A stretch of DNA of 54,663 nucleotides. Origin: JAUSPI01 sp964650385 (GTDB taxonomy: Bacteria; Desulfobacterota; Syntrophia; Syntrophales; JADFWA01). Numbering within the stretch: position 1 is the first letter of the stretch; each line of letters begins with the position of its first letter. The notes beneath the pieces are model-generated. The model was given only the letters and a program-made list of their open reading frames with translations, was not told the DNA's origin and searched no databases. The stretch lies in NCBI GenBank assembly GCA_964650385.1, contig CAZYTP010000007.1:1-54663 (forward strand), in the 5' to 3' direction. Shown piece by piece: positions 1 through 9,003 of this stretch. The translations under genes and the position numbers were made by a program.

Positions 1-17
1 TTGAGCAATCTAATTGC

Positions 18-121
18 GCCTAACTTTTCATCTCACTGCGGGGTTCGTTGCAAATCACCGGTGCCAATAAGCAGAGCGCAGCAGCGCTTTTTAGCGTCCG
101 AGTGAATTTGCCTTGTTATGT
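18..121 (-). repeat. attC-like integron recombination site after the DUF2971 gene
   Basis: Read on the minus strand, the site begins around the gene's stop codon with ATAACAA and ends with the integron core GTTAGGC at 24-18. The two ends can fold together: TAAC pairs with GTTA, and TTCACT-CGG pairs with CCGC-AGTGA with a single extra base, which is the arrangement of the R and L boxes of attC sites. A five-base stem (AGCGC-AGCA-GCGCT, 75-88) sits inside. The stop codon overlapping the site start is usual for cassette genes. No integrase is in the window and no second attC was found on the other side of the gene, so this is a candidate only. Confidence 0.45.
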
Positions 122-1141
122 TTTTTCAACACCAATTCCTCGTGTTCCATCTACATTGCATTTATAAAACACAGGGTTGCTGTTGCCTTTTTCCGTAATA
201 TTACGCACTCGCTCTTGGGTTTGTTTTGAAGACTTTGCTCCGAAATATACCCCTGTTAGCGCACTACTATTAAACTTCAATATTCGATCTTCTGGCATCG
301 TTTCTTGGAAGCTTACATGCACGATACGCCATTCACTCTCTTCAGACCAAGGCGCTAACTTTTCTAGAAAAAGATTTTTTACTCCGTGCGCATATTGTTT
401 CCAAAATGATTTTGATATGGTCATTAAATCTACATCACCTTCGTTATCAAAAATTAGTATGTAATCATAGAACTTCGGCTTAGTTAATGAAGCAGAGTAT
501 CTGACCATATTTATATCTTCCATCCACTCAATGTATTTGCCTTCAAACGGTGCATTACTTATAAATGGAAAATGACATTTATTGCTGCTTTCTGGGTCAG
601 CATCTACTTCAAATTCTAGACATATACCGGTATGGCCACTCGCATAATGCGACCACATTAGAAAGTTGTTGTAGTTTTGAGAAAAGCAGGCAACAGAGCT
701 ATTATTAAGAAATTGAGCAAACAGCGTTTCTAAGGTGGAAAATAAATTTTCTGCTTTTAATTCTTCTAACCCTTCTATTGCATAGGGATTTTCGCGATAA
801 AATCTCGAAAGAATTTCAAATAGATCTTTTGTGGTGACAATATGGGTATCACGATTAGAAAAGTCGGCAGTTATATATGAACCAAGCTGTTCATAGATTA
901 TAGGATGCATCAATTTCGCTGCTAAAACATAATTATCATCAGACAGAAGCAGTACACCCATTTGTTTAGAAAGGAAATGAACAAGTCTATTTATCTCGGC
1001 TTTATTTTCCGAAAAAAAATCCAGTTGCCCGTTTAAATCAAGAGGGTCATTTAATTCTATTGGTGATGCTAAATAGACCTCACTATAAAGCAACTCCTTA
1101 AATAGAATTTCACTTAATGGTCTGTATCTATATAGTTTCAT
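116..1141 (-). CDS. DUF2971 family protein
   Basis: A 341-residue protein of unknown function. It opens with LYRYRPLSE and SPIELNDPLD, and has a central CFSQNYNNFLMWSHYA followed by GICLEFEVD (about residues 150-180); these are the recognisable signatures of the DUF2971 family. No signal peptide or membrane segment is seen. Members are typically scattered in accessory DNA and no biochemical role is established. The start ATG is at 1141. The gene is AT-rich compared with the core genes and its stop lies inside a possible attC site, so it may be an integron gene cassette. It is separated from the methyltransferase by an inverted-repeat element and is not in an operon with it. Confidence 0.8.
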   Translation of the reverse strand: MKLYRYRPLSEILFKELLYSEVYLASPIELNDPLDLNGQLDFFSENKAEINRLVHFLSKQMGVLLLSDDNYVLAAKLMHPIIYEQLGSYITADFSNRDTHIVTTKDLFEILSRFYRENPYAIEGLEELKAENLFSTLETLFAQFLNNSSVACFSQNYNNFLMWSHYASGHTGICLEFEVDADPESSNKCHFPFISNAPFEGKYIEWMEDINMVRYSASLTKPKFYDYILIFDNEGDVDLMTISKSFWKQYAHGVKNLFLEKLAPWSEESEWRIVHVSFQETMPEDRILKFNSSALTGVYFGAKSSKQTQERVRNITEKGNSNPVFYKCNVDGTRGIGVEKT

Positions 1142-1253
1142 TGCCTTTAAACATAATCAGTATTTATGCGGATATGGATATCATCACCTTTGTAATGATA
1201 TCAGCCTTTTTAAATGTAGGAAGGGTTATGTTCCCCGCCCCTTGTGGTTTGTT

Positions 1254-1335
1254 GGGTCGCATCTTAAAATATTAAATATTCACTATTTAAACTGAACAGC
1301 CGTAATACCATTGCTTAATATTTAAGATGTGACCC
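1254..1335. repeat. 82-bp inverted-repeat (MITE/REP-like) element
   Basis: The element begins with GGGTCGCATCTTAAAATATTAA (22 nt, written in two parts: GGGTCGCATCTT and AAAATATTAA) and ends with its near-perfect reverse complement at 1315-1335, with one mismatch and one indel. The arms enclose about 39 bp of AT-rich sequence. Ends with an AAGATGTGACCC-type motif resemble palindromes that accompany REP-associated tyrosine transposases. It lies just past the 3' end of the methyltransferase gene and could also fold as its transcript end. Confidence 0.6.
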
Positions 1336-1344
1336 TCCCTTCTT

Positions 1345-4300
1345 TTATTTACTCTCCAGAATCGGTTTTAAAATATCCGGGCTTTTTTCTGCAAAGCTGT
1401 TCATTCGTTTTACAATCTCGCTGTCAGGGTTTGACCAGCGTTTGTGGAGTTCTTTAATTACATTTTCTTTTTGCTCGTCCGGCAACTGCTCAAAATCGTC
1501 TTCGCCCAATGTCTCTTTTAAATCCCGCTCAACAAATTTTAGAATGTCGATTTCTTTTTCTTTCATGTGGTCGGGGAAGTAGAGTTCGAATATCATTCCG
1601 TCAATAATTTGGTCGAATAAAGGTGATTTAATATTATTTTCAGAATTGTTCAGTCTGATTATTATATGAACAAGTTTCACTATATTATCATGGGTTGCCC
1701 TCTCTATTTCATTTGTAAAGTTTATCTCATATACTGGGAGTTTTGCTAAGTTTTTCAACAGTACTTTGGCAAAAGCTTTGCCTTTATTTAACGAGAGGCT
1801 TTCGTGTATATAGCTTATATATTTAGAGTTAAGTAAACCTAATAAATATAAAATTGATATTTTCACATCTGCTTTCAAATGTATCCCGTATGAAAGTGAA
1901 TCAAAATAAAACCCATCTGAATCATAACTGGCAATAATATGGTCGGATGTTTTTCTAACTACAATTTTATTCGGGTAAAATATTTTTTCCTTTCGTAACG
2001 CAAAATCAACTTTCTTTTGTGCTGTCATTCCTTTTTTCGATTTAACATCAGACAAGGAAAGGGTTTTCTTTAAATTAATGTCATAATTAACCCATATTCC
2101 TGACCATTCAATTCCATACCTTTTAATGTTTTTGCCTAATAGCATTTTTTTGTGCTTATCAGACTCTTTTGATGATGATAATAAAATATGTCGCACATTA
2201 CCTGGGTTAAGCCCATTTGAAACATAAGCAACATCGCTTAATAAGATTTTAGAATCCCTTGATATTGTAAGTTTGTTATGAAAATTTGATTCATAATTAT
2301 CGATCAGCAGTTTTTGTTCATTAAAGTAATTTTCAATAACACAAAAAGGGGTTACATTTTTTACAGTGTTGTATACCAATACATTTTCAAGAGGCTTGTT
2401 GCTTGTTTGAGCAAAAAATATTATATTATCACCTACTTCAGCATTTTCAAAAACTTTACCTACTATTTCTGTAATTTGGGGGATTGCAAACTTTGAAAGG
2501 AGGATATTTCGAGTCTGCTTCAAATAGGTATTAAAAACTAAAGATTTGGGAATTATATAACTTAAGATAGCATTTTTGCTTTTCAGCAATGCTAATCCTT
2601 TCTCTAAAAATAGCACATATGTGTTAATTTTATATGATGCCATTTTATAATTATGCTTATATATTTTTTGCTCTTGGGGCTTGTCTGCTCCAATTAATTT
2701 ATACGGCGGATTTCCAATCACAATATCAAATCCATCCCTGATATCAAACATCCACTCCGGGTCAAAGAAAGGAGACGAAGCATTCTGATCATAAGGGTCC
2801 CAGCTTGCCAGTTGGCGGGCTGTTTTATTTTCCCAGCCTCCTTCTATCAATAATTCTGCAATTTGTTCTCTCAGTGTTTTATCTTCATCTCTTAACTCTC
2901 GTTTCCGTCCTGGAGATTTTGAGCTGAAGAGTTTATGCCGTACTTTTTTAAGACTGTTTTCCAGCTTTTTTATTTCGGGATTTTCAAACAGCTCTCCCTG
3001 CTCCTTGGGCTTCTCTATTCCAATAAGGGTATTAGCTGCTACAAATTTGGTTTCAAGGTTCGGGAGTGGTCTGATTCCGAAGTCTCGTTTGGTTTTATCT
3101 ACTTTTTGGTCAACTATTAAAGAGATAAAGAAACGCAGTTTGCTTATCTGGGTTGCAATTGGCTGAATATCAACACCATAAATACAATTTTCAAGCAGAT
3201 AAAGCTTTCGCCCATAATCCAGCTCATTGTTTTCAAACGAATCTTCAATATCCTTTATCTGTTCCTTGAGTTCCTTTACAATGCTTTGACTTCGTGCGCT
3301 GTCTTCAACCTCTTCCGCTTTTTCAATAGCTTCATTTACCTTGTCAATCTGCCGCTGTTTCCAACTCTCGTTGCCGGGATCGAGTTTGTGAAGCAGATGA
3401 ACCATTTTCTGTAGGATGCCCATGGGAAAAGCGCCGGAACCGCAGGCGGGGTCAAGGATTGAGCAAGCGTCTATAGCTGTGATAATCTTTTCTTTGATTT
3501 TGTTTTCCTGAAAAGGCTGAATATTATCAAATGAGATTAATTGGTGCAGCTTTGTATCTAATTCGTCAGTATCCTCAATGTCTCCGGAAAGTTTGTTCTT
3601 GAAATAGGCTATCAGGCTTTCATCCACCATATAATTTACAATTTCTCTTGGTGTATAAAAAGAGCCGGTCTGTTTTCTGGCCGTGGTTTTAGTCTCGGGG
3701 TTGTAACTTGCGAGTAGATTTTCGAATACCCTGCCCAACAGTTCCGGGTCGAGAGCGACATCTTCTTCAATGGGTGTATTCTCAGTAATGGTAAATTTAT
3801 AAGAATTGAGGATTTTGATCAGTCCTTTAACTGAGGCCTTTTTATTTGTTTTGCCGTTACTTCCATAATCCTCACTTAAATCAACATGCTCTTCGGTTCC
3901 AAAAAATATATAATCGGGAACCACCAACTTATTATCATTTCTGTCAGAAAAACCATCCTGATATATAATTACATCTCCACCCCGCTTGCCTTTCAATTCC
4001 GGATCAGGTTGATCCAGGCATTCAAACAATCCTCCATTCATAAAGGGGACGATATCTTCAACAAGTTTTATAAACTTACCGGGATCTTTAAAACAGCTTT
4101 CATACCGCATCAAGTTTGTAACATTCATATGCTGCTTGTCTTTGCGAAACTCCCTTTTACCCATTGTCTGGTTAAGAGCGGCAAAGAAGAGGTTTTGCAA
4201 AACAGCCTTATAGTATGTACTGCCTTTGGCTTGTTCATCAAAGAGATCACCCAATCTTTGAGGATGAAACTCTTGTAACAACTCCTCTTTGATATATGTC

Positions 4301-5133
4301 GTATCAAACAGCTCTTCCGGTATAAGATTTTTCTCTTTCACAAACCAGACAAACAGGAGACGGGTCAAAAGACGAATAAGGTTTTTCGCGTTATGCTCCT
4401 TAACTCTCTCGTCTTCCTTGAATAATCCATTCTGATCTGACTTAAGAGAAGCGCCCGGAAATGTTACTTTCTTTAATGCCCAGAAATACCAGTTGGAAAG
4501 TTCTTTATAGAACTCCCTGTTAAGGACAGCTACGTTAAATACTTCCTGCCAGTATTTATAAAGGCCATCGAAAGAATTAACAGCATTCCTGCCGGTCCGG
4601 GCGATTGCCAGTTCTTGAAGGATTTTCAGGTGACCGGTGTGTGGATTGTTTACTTTTACGTCTCGGAGCAGTGAAACTTTCCCTGCCTTTTCACCTTCGA
4701 GCCATTCATGTTTGTATTTTTGTCTTTCCGCGTTCGCAAAAGCAATATATTGATTGTATCGGAAAACGACCACGACAGGCGTGTAGTGGAATTCCCTGTT
4801 GAACGCACGGGTAATTTCGGCAAGCTGTGCTCTGGTGGGAAGCAAGCCGTTTCCCCGCTCTTTCAGCGTTACGCCAAAAAGTAAAAGACCATCGTAATCC
4901 GATTTTATTTCCGAAGTATCGATGCTTTTGTTTCCTTCAAAAGCGGCGTCATCAACCATTCCGAGGAAGTAAACATCTTCAATCAACTTAAATGCCGGGA
5001 ATGTCTTTGTGAGAATGTCCCGCGGCCTTGCGGGTTCTTCTGCTATATAATTTACAGGGATATTCAGATCTTCAAATAATGTTTTTAAAGCCGGGTAGAA
5101 ATTATCAATATTTTCAAAGTAGTCCAGGCGCAT
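1345..5133 (-). CDS. Eco57I/PglX-like N6-adenine DNA methyltransferase
   Basis: A large class I SAM-dependent DNA methyltransferase (1262 residues). An all-new N-terminal region of about 330 residues of unknown fold precedes the catalytic part. SAM motif I is LDPACGSGAF near residue 560 and the catalytic motif is IGNPPY near residue 806, typical of gamma-class adenine methylases of the Eco57I/PglX type. The region 480-530 contains the TGSFYTPREIVNYMV segment that marks the start of such methylase cores. The C-terminal 350 residues probably form a target-recognition domain. The ATG at 5133 is one base beyond the stop of the upstream helicase, so the two are translated from one message. No clear PD-(D/E)XK nuclease motif was found, so restriction, if any, would come from the partner. 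Expected role is self-DNA modification in a defence module; this role is inferred. Confidence 0.85.
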   Translation of the reverse strand: MRLDYFENIDNFYPALKTLFEDLNIPVNYIAEEPARPRDILTKTFPAFKLIEDVYFLGMVDDAAFEGNKSIDTSEIKSDYDGLLLFGVTLKERGNGLLPTRAQLAEITRAFNREFHYTPVVVVFRYNQYIAFANAERQKYKHEWLEGEKAGKVSLLRDVKVNNPHTGHLKILQELAIARTGRNAVNSFDGLYKYWQEVFNVAVLNREFYKELSNWYFWALKKVTFPGASLKSDQNGLFKEDERVKEHNAKNLIRLLTRLLFVWFVKEKNLIPEELFDTTYIKEELLQEFHPQRLGDLFDEQAKGSTYYKAVLQNLFFAALNQTMGKREFRKDKQHMNVTNLMRYESCFKDPGKFIKLVEDIVPFMNGGLFECLDQPDPELKGKRGGDVIIYQDGFSDRNDNKLVVPDYIFFGTEEHVDLSEDYGSNGKTNKKASVKGLIKILNSYKFTITENTPIEEDVALDPELLGRVFENLLASYNPETKTTARKQTGSFYTPREIVNYMVDESLIAYFKNKLSGDIEDTDELDTKLHQLISFDNIQPFQENKIKEKIITAIDACSILDPACGSGAFPMGILQKMVHLLHKLDPGNESWKQRQIDKVNEAIEKAEEVEDSARSQSIVKELKEQIKDIEDSFENNELDYGRKLYLLENCIYGVDIQPIATQISKLRFFISLIVDQKVDKTKRDFGIRPLPNLETKFVAANTLIGIEKPKEQGELFENPEIKKLENSLKKVRHKLFSSKSPGRKRELRDEDKTLREQIAELLIEGGWENKTARQLASWDPYDQNASSPFFDPEWMFDIRDGFDIVIGNPPYKLIGADKPQEQKIYKHNYKMASYKINTYVLFLEKGLALLKSKNAILSYIIPKSLVFNTYLKQTRNILLSKFAIPQITEIVGKVFENAEVGDNIIFFAQTSNKPLENVLVYNTVKNVTPFCVIENYFNEQKLLIDNYESNFHNKLTISRDSKILLSDVAYVSNGLNPGNVRHILLSSSKESDKHKKMLLGKNIKRYGIEWSGIWVNYDINLKKTLSLSDVKSKKGMTAQKKVDFALRKEKIFYPNKIVVRKTSDHIIASYDSDGFYFDSLSYGIHLKADVKISILYLLGLLNSKYISYIHESLSLNKGKAFAKVLLKNLAKLPVYEINFTNEIERATHDNIVKLVHIIIRLNNSENNIKSPLFDQIIDGMIFELYFPDHMKEKEIDILKFVERDLKETLGEDDFEQLPDEQKENVIKELHKRWSNPDSEIVKRMNSFAEKSPDILKPILESK

Positions 5134-5134
5134 A

Positions 5135-8100
5135 TTACCCCTCGCTTTTACTCACCAGAAACCATGTTATCAGGTCAAAATTATCCGGTTTGTATTTATC
5201 ATCTACCTTTATATTTTCTTTTACCCTTTTTATCGCAGAGGTGTCCCCACTTTTAATTTTTGAGAGGAGGTCTTTTGCTTTGCTACCCATACGGGTTTTT
5301 ACTGTGCCGTCTTCCTGTTGCTCATCTTCAACGGCCTGACTTCGCAACCAGTTATTTACCGAATTTACAAGTCCTTCAATAGCCTGTCCTTCACCCTTTT
5401 CCACTGCCTCCGGCACATATCTGTTCTTTTCTTTATGTACAGTCAAGGCATCCAGAACTTCTTTCTGATTCAGCAAAACAGGTTTCCCGTTCATATCGAT
5501 ATATATTAAGTCATAAGTCTGGTAATTATGCTCTGTTACTTTGGATGGTCTTGCAGGATAGCCCAATAACGCAATTATTCCATCATCAGGACAAACTTCT
5601 TTTTCAGCTTTGAAGCCTGTGTAAACGCCTCTGGGCATTTGTTCATATTTTTTTTGATCCGCTTTCAGTTCTTCCAGCAAATCCTGCCTGTACCTTTCCA
5701 GCGAAAGGTCATCAAATCCTAGTCCTTGTTCGCTTACTTCAATGTCTTCCCATGATGTTTGCATTTGTTCCATCATTCTTGCTTTCATCTTGTTTTCAAG
5801 ATTCTCGTCCTTTGCCATTTCGGCAAACGTATCAGAGAATTCCAGATTGACTTCCGAACCTGCCAGTTTCATGGCTGCCATACGCTGTTCAATTCTTCCC
5901 TGCAAATTCAAATAAGAGTTAATATTATTTGAAGGCCAGAAATTGATTCCGAATATTTTGCTGTTTGGAGAGCCAAGCCTGTCAATACGCCCCATTCTCT
6001 GGATAACTCTTACAGGATTCCAATGTATATCGTAGTTAATAACCATATCGGCATCCTGCAGGTTTTGTCCTTCACTTAAAACATCGGTAGCAATCAAAAT
6101 ATCGATAGGTTTCTGGATTTGCTTGTAGGTTTTCTCGTCATTCTGGTAAATCCAGCTTATCCACTCTTCAAAAGCTTCATTCTCAGAAATACCTGTAGAG
6201 CTTGGTTCAAAGTCCCACTCTTTTTCTTTAAATAATTTGGTAAAAGGAGTAAACCGCTCCAGGATTGGCTCAAAATTCTTTGTTTCATAATTCGAATCGT
6301 CAGTTCTGGAACCACTGCCACTGACAAGAGCGATTCTGCTAAAACCCCGTGCTTTAAGCTGGTCGAAAAGATATTGCGCGGTATCCTTATAAACAGTAAA
6401 AATCACAACCTTTTGATTGTTTTCATTGGCGCCTGACCTTTGCTTTTCGTTTATCTTCTCGATGAGCTCTTCCAGCTTATCATCAGCACTTTTAAGATTA
6501 TTCGGTCTTATGGTTTCTTTCTCCAATTCCTTCTCAAAGCGTTGCATGTTCGTGAAAAGGTCATTAAGCGCATCGATATCTTCTTTCAGGTCTTTTTTGT
6601 ATTTATTTAATTTGCCGGCAGCATCAATCTCTGAAATATTTATTTTACGTTTCTTGCCAAGTGTCAGTTCTGCTATTTCATCTTCTAAGTCATCTTCCTC
6701 AAATAATGATATTTCCGAACCATTCTCAACGGTGTTCTCTTTTTTCGCTTCTTGATAGTCTTTGATTTTATCCAGTGCATTCTGGTGATGATTCATTATT
6801 TTTTCAACAGTTGAATAGAATGAGAACCAGGAAGACTCCAACCTTTTAACCATCAATATGTACATCATTTTTACAAGAAAACGGTCTCGTAATCTTTCAT
6901 CATGAAGAATATCTATATCTTCTGATTCATCAACCTCAACATAGAACGCGGGTTGATAGCCGGAAAGCATTGGTGGAAAATGATCGAATAATTCTTCGAA
7001 ACTCTCGAAATTGCCCATTTGGCGAGGAGTCACAAAAATATTATCCGGTTTTTCCTTGACTGGAAAATCAAGTCCCGCCTGTTGTCCTTCAATCATCTTT
7101 CGAGTGCGGGCAACGGTTAAAGAATCCGTAAGAGTAAAAAAGTTTGCAGGTAATTTTTTAATGAAGTCTCCAATTTTTGGATTGCGTTCTTCCCGCCATT
7201 CGTTAAAAGCTTTCTGAGCTGTGCGAAATGTGTAATCAATATTCCTGATTCCTAAAGATTCATTAAATCCATCAACATTACCTTGAACCATCAGCTTAAA
7301 TTGATTCCTGATGTCGTTCAACGAGTTGTTTATTGGTGTTGCAGAAAGCATCAAGACCTTGATATCTTCATTGCGCTTCAAGATTTCACCAACAAAGAAT
7401 TTATACCGTTGGGATTTGTCATTTCTCATATTGTGACTTTCATCAATTACTATCAGTTTCGGTTTGTCATCCGTAAAAAGTTTATCCGCCCGGTCGATGT
7501 ATTTTTCCATCCGTTCCATCTGCATGTCTGTATGAAATCTGATGAAATATTCAAATCCATCTTTTTCAAACTTGGAATTTTGATGGCGTAGGTAACGGTG
7601 CCAGTTGTGTTGCAGTTTTTTGGGACAGGTTAAAATAATCTCTCTTCCCTGAAGCTGAAAAAACTTCATAACGGCGAGAGCACTCCATGTTTTTCCCAGC
7701 CCAACCGCATCGGCAAGAATGGCTCCATTATATTTCTGGAGCATTTTTATTAAACTTAAAACCCCTTTACGTTGAAAATCATACAGAGCATTATATACAA
7801 CTGTATTTTCCAGCCTTCCAATCTGACGGTTAAAATCCGGATTATCGTGGGTGCTGTCTATTTGGCTTCCAAATAATTCAAAAAGAACTTTGTAATAGAG
7901 CTCTTTGGGAGAGTATTTAATAAATATTTTTTCAATTTCTTCAATTAAATATTCTTTAAATGGTTTTGTGTATTTTTTACCGGTTTCATCTATTAGGGTT
8001 TTGTCTTTGTGGGCCTGTTTGCACATCCACAAACCGTCAAACCAGTCAGCTAATTCTTTATACTGGTTATTATTGCCTGTCTCAGCAATATTCAATTCTA

Positions 8101-8545
8101 TGTTGTTTGTTTCTTTTAACCCGATTCCGGCTTCTGTTAAGTTGGAACTTCCGGAAATAAAATAATTGTTTCTGTCATCATTAGCGGAAGGTTTAAAAAG
8201 GTATGCCTTTGCATGGCAAAAATTAGGCTCCAGGGTCTTGGCATTAACATTGTCTTGTTTAAGAAATGCCACAGCTTCTTGAGCTAATTTGTCGAGTCTT
8301 AAAGCTGCCTCGACAGTTATATTTTCATTAATTAAATCAAGTGTTCTGTCTTTAACGGCATCTATATTTACTATATCTCCGAGAACAAACCGATAATCTT
8401 TGATCTTTTTATTAACAGTTCTTGACAGATAGGCCAACGCACCAACAGTAAAATATCCGGTTACAATATTCAGGTTGCCTTCTTCTGTATATTTTGCAAT
8501 CCATTCATGAACTTTTAAGTTTTGATTTTCATTATCTAAAAGCAT
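5135..8545 (-). CDS. PLD-domain SNF2-family helicase
   Basis: A 1136-residue SF2 helicase with an N-terminal phospholipase-D-like domain. The PLD half-site is HAKAYLF near residue 110 followed by GSSNLTEAG near residue 132; the usual Asp of HxK-x4-D is not present. The helicase has Walker A GLGKT (about 280), DESH (about 367), SATPINN (about 402) and motif VI QRMGRIDRLG (about 853), typical of SNF2/HepA-like enzymes. A charged insertion lies between the two RecA lobes. It is the first gene of a two-gene operon with the methyltransferase. PLD domains serve as nucleases in some restriction enzymes, so the protein could translocate on and cut DNA. An AAGGA ribosome site lies 9 nt before the ATG. 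Its leader carries one copy of the shared promoter cassette. Confidence 0.85.
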   Translation of the reverse strand: MLLDNENQNLKVHEWIAKYTEEGNLNIVTGYFTVGALAYLSRTVNKKIKDYRFVLGDIVNIDAVKDRTLDLINENITVEAALRLDKLAQEAVAFLKQDNVNAKTLEPNFCHAKAYLFKPSANDDRNNYFISGSSNLTEAGIGLKETNNIELNIAETGNNNQYKELADWFDGLWMCKQAHKDKTLIDETGKKYTKPFKEYLIEEIEKIFIKYSPKELYYKVLFELFGSQIDSTHDNPDFNRQIGRLENTVVYNALYDFQRKGVLSLIKMLQKYNGAILADAVGLGKTWSALAVMKFFQLQGREIILTCPKKLQHNWHRYLRHQNSKFEKDGFEYFIRFHTDMQMERMEKYIDRADKLFTDDKPKLIVIDESHNMRNDKSQRYKFFVGEILKRNEDIKVLMLSATPINNSLNDIRNQFKLMVQGNVDGFNESLGIRNIDYTFRTAQKAFNEWREERNPKIGDFIKKLPANFFTLTDSLTVARTRKMIEGQQAGLDFPVKEKPDNIFVTPRQMGNFESFEELFDHFPPMLSGYQPAFYVEVDESEDIDILHDERLRDRFLVKMMYILMVKRLESSWFSFYSTVEKIMNHHQNALDKIKDYQEAKKENTVENGSEISLFEEDDLEDEIAELTLGKKRKINISEIDAAGKLNKYKKDLKEDIDALNDLFTNMQRFEKELEKETIRPNNLKSADDKLEELIEKINEKQRSGANENNQKVVIFTVYKDTAQYLFDQLKARGFSRIALVSGSGSRTDDSNYETKNFEPILERFTPFTKLFKEKEWDFEPSSTGISENEAFEEWISWIYQNDEKTYKQIQKPIDILIATDVLSEGQNLQDADMVINYDIHWNPVRVIQRMGRIDRLGSPNSKIFGINFWPSNNINSYLNLQGRIEQRMAAMKLAGSEVNLEFSDTFAEMAKDENLENKMKARMMEQMQTSWEDIEVSEQGLGFDDLSLERYRQDLLEELKADQKKYEQMPRGVYTGFKAEKEVCPDDGIIALLGYPARPSKVTEHNYQTYDLIYIDMNGKPVLLNQKEVLDALTVHKEKNRYVPEAVEKGEGQAIEGLVNSVNNWLRSQAVEDEQQEDGTVKTRMGSKAKDLLSKIKSGDTSAIKRVKENIKVDDKYKPDNFDLITWFLVSKSEG

Positions 8546-8650
8546 AAATTTTTTCCTTGTTCAATTTGCGCTCTGGACGACGGAATAAATCGGTAAATCT
8601 GGGACAGGTCTTGTTTTTTATCATCTATTCAGCTTACCAATCCCTAAACA

Positions 8651-8856
8651 AAAAACCCCGCCTCTATTTAAGAGAAATGGGGTTCTGTGCGATTTTCTGC
8701 CATCTTTCAGACCTTTTTGTTTTTAAGAAGAAAAGATCGGTTGTTGTTTAGGCCATGATACCTTCTGTTGTTTCGTTAAAGCTTTTGTATAGTCAACAAA
8801 AACGGCTGGTATGTCAAGGAATATCGCTGATTTTTGTTAAGGATTGAGGAGCTTAT
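8651..8856 (-). promoter_or_regulatory. Promoter/leader cassette copy A, before the helicase gene
   Basis: First of three copies of a shared sequence (others at 10090-10210 and 11827-12032). On the minus strand it has TTGACA (8817-8812) and TATACA (8791-8786) separated by 20 nt, then a conserved stretch (CGATCTTTTCTTC) and an AAGG-type ribosome site before an ATG at 8703. The ATG opens only a short leader ORF. A hairpin follows (AACCCC...TCTCT...AGAG...GGGGTT, about 8686-8651) and is succeeded by a T-run, so it looks like an attenuator between promoter and helicase gene. Confidence 0.6.
8668..8703 (-). CDS. Possible leader peptide A (11 aa)
   Basis: A short ORF reading MAENRTEPHFS, then stop. 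Its ATG sits at the same distance (83 nt) from the TATACA box as the start codons of fic (84 nt) and of leader C (84 nt), with a matching purine-rich site upstream. Its 3' part overlaps the terminator-like hairpin. It starts with MA, as does leader C, and the first ~55 nt align with that copy. It could be a regulatory peptide or the broken 5' end of an ancestral gene. Translation is not shown by sequence alone. Confidence 0.35.
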   Translation of the reverse strand: MAENRTEPHFS

Positions 8857-8866
8857 TTGCATGTAT

Positions 8867-9000
8867 AAACATGTCCATGGCATAGACATGTTTTTAAAAC
8901 GTGGTCATGAATGCACTAAATCAGTGCATTCATTTTGAAGTATGCACTAACAATGGCTATATTGGTGCATACTTTCAGTATATGCACTGAGCCAGTGTAT
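8867..9000. repeat. Cluster of four inverted repeats between fic and the helicase leader
   Basis: Four palindromes follow one another. The first is AAACATGTC/GACATGTTT (8867-8893). The second is TGAATGCACT/AGTGCATTCA with a 5-nt loop (8908-8932). The third is AAGTATGCAC/GTGCATACTT with a 17-nt loop (8938-8974). The fourth is TATGCACTG/CAGTGTAT, imperfect (8981-9000). The last three share the half-site ATGCACT. They lie directly after the fic stop and upstream of promoter copy A, where an operator array or a stable 3' RNA structure would be expected. Apart from these palindromes and promoter copy A, nothing else is seen in the 458-bp gap 8546-9003. Confidence 0.6.
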
Positions 9001-9003
9001 TCC

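Noticed and set aside
1345..8545. Complete DISARM or BREX system
   Set aside because: DrmA, DrmB, PglZ, BrxC and BrxL counterparts are absent from the window, so only a DISARM-like pair is claimed.
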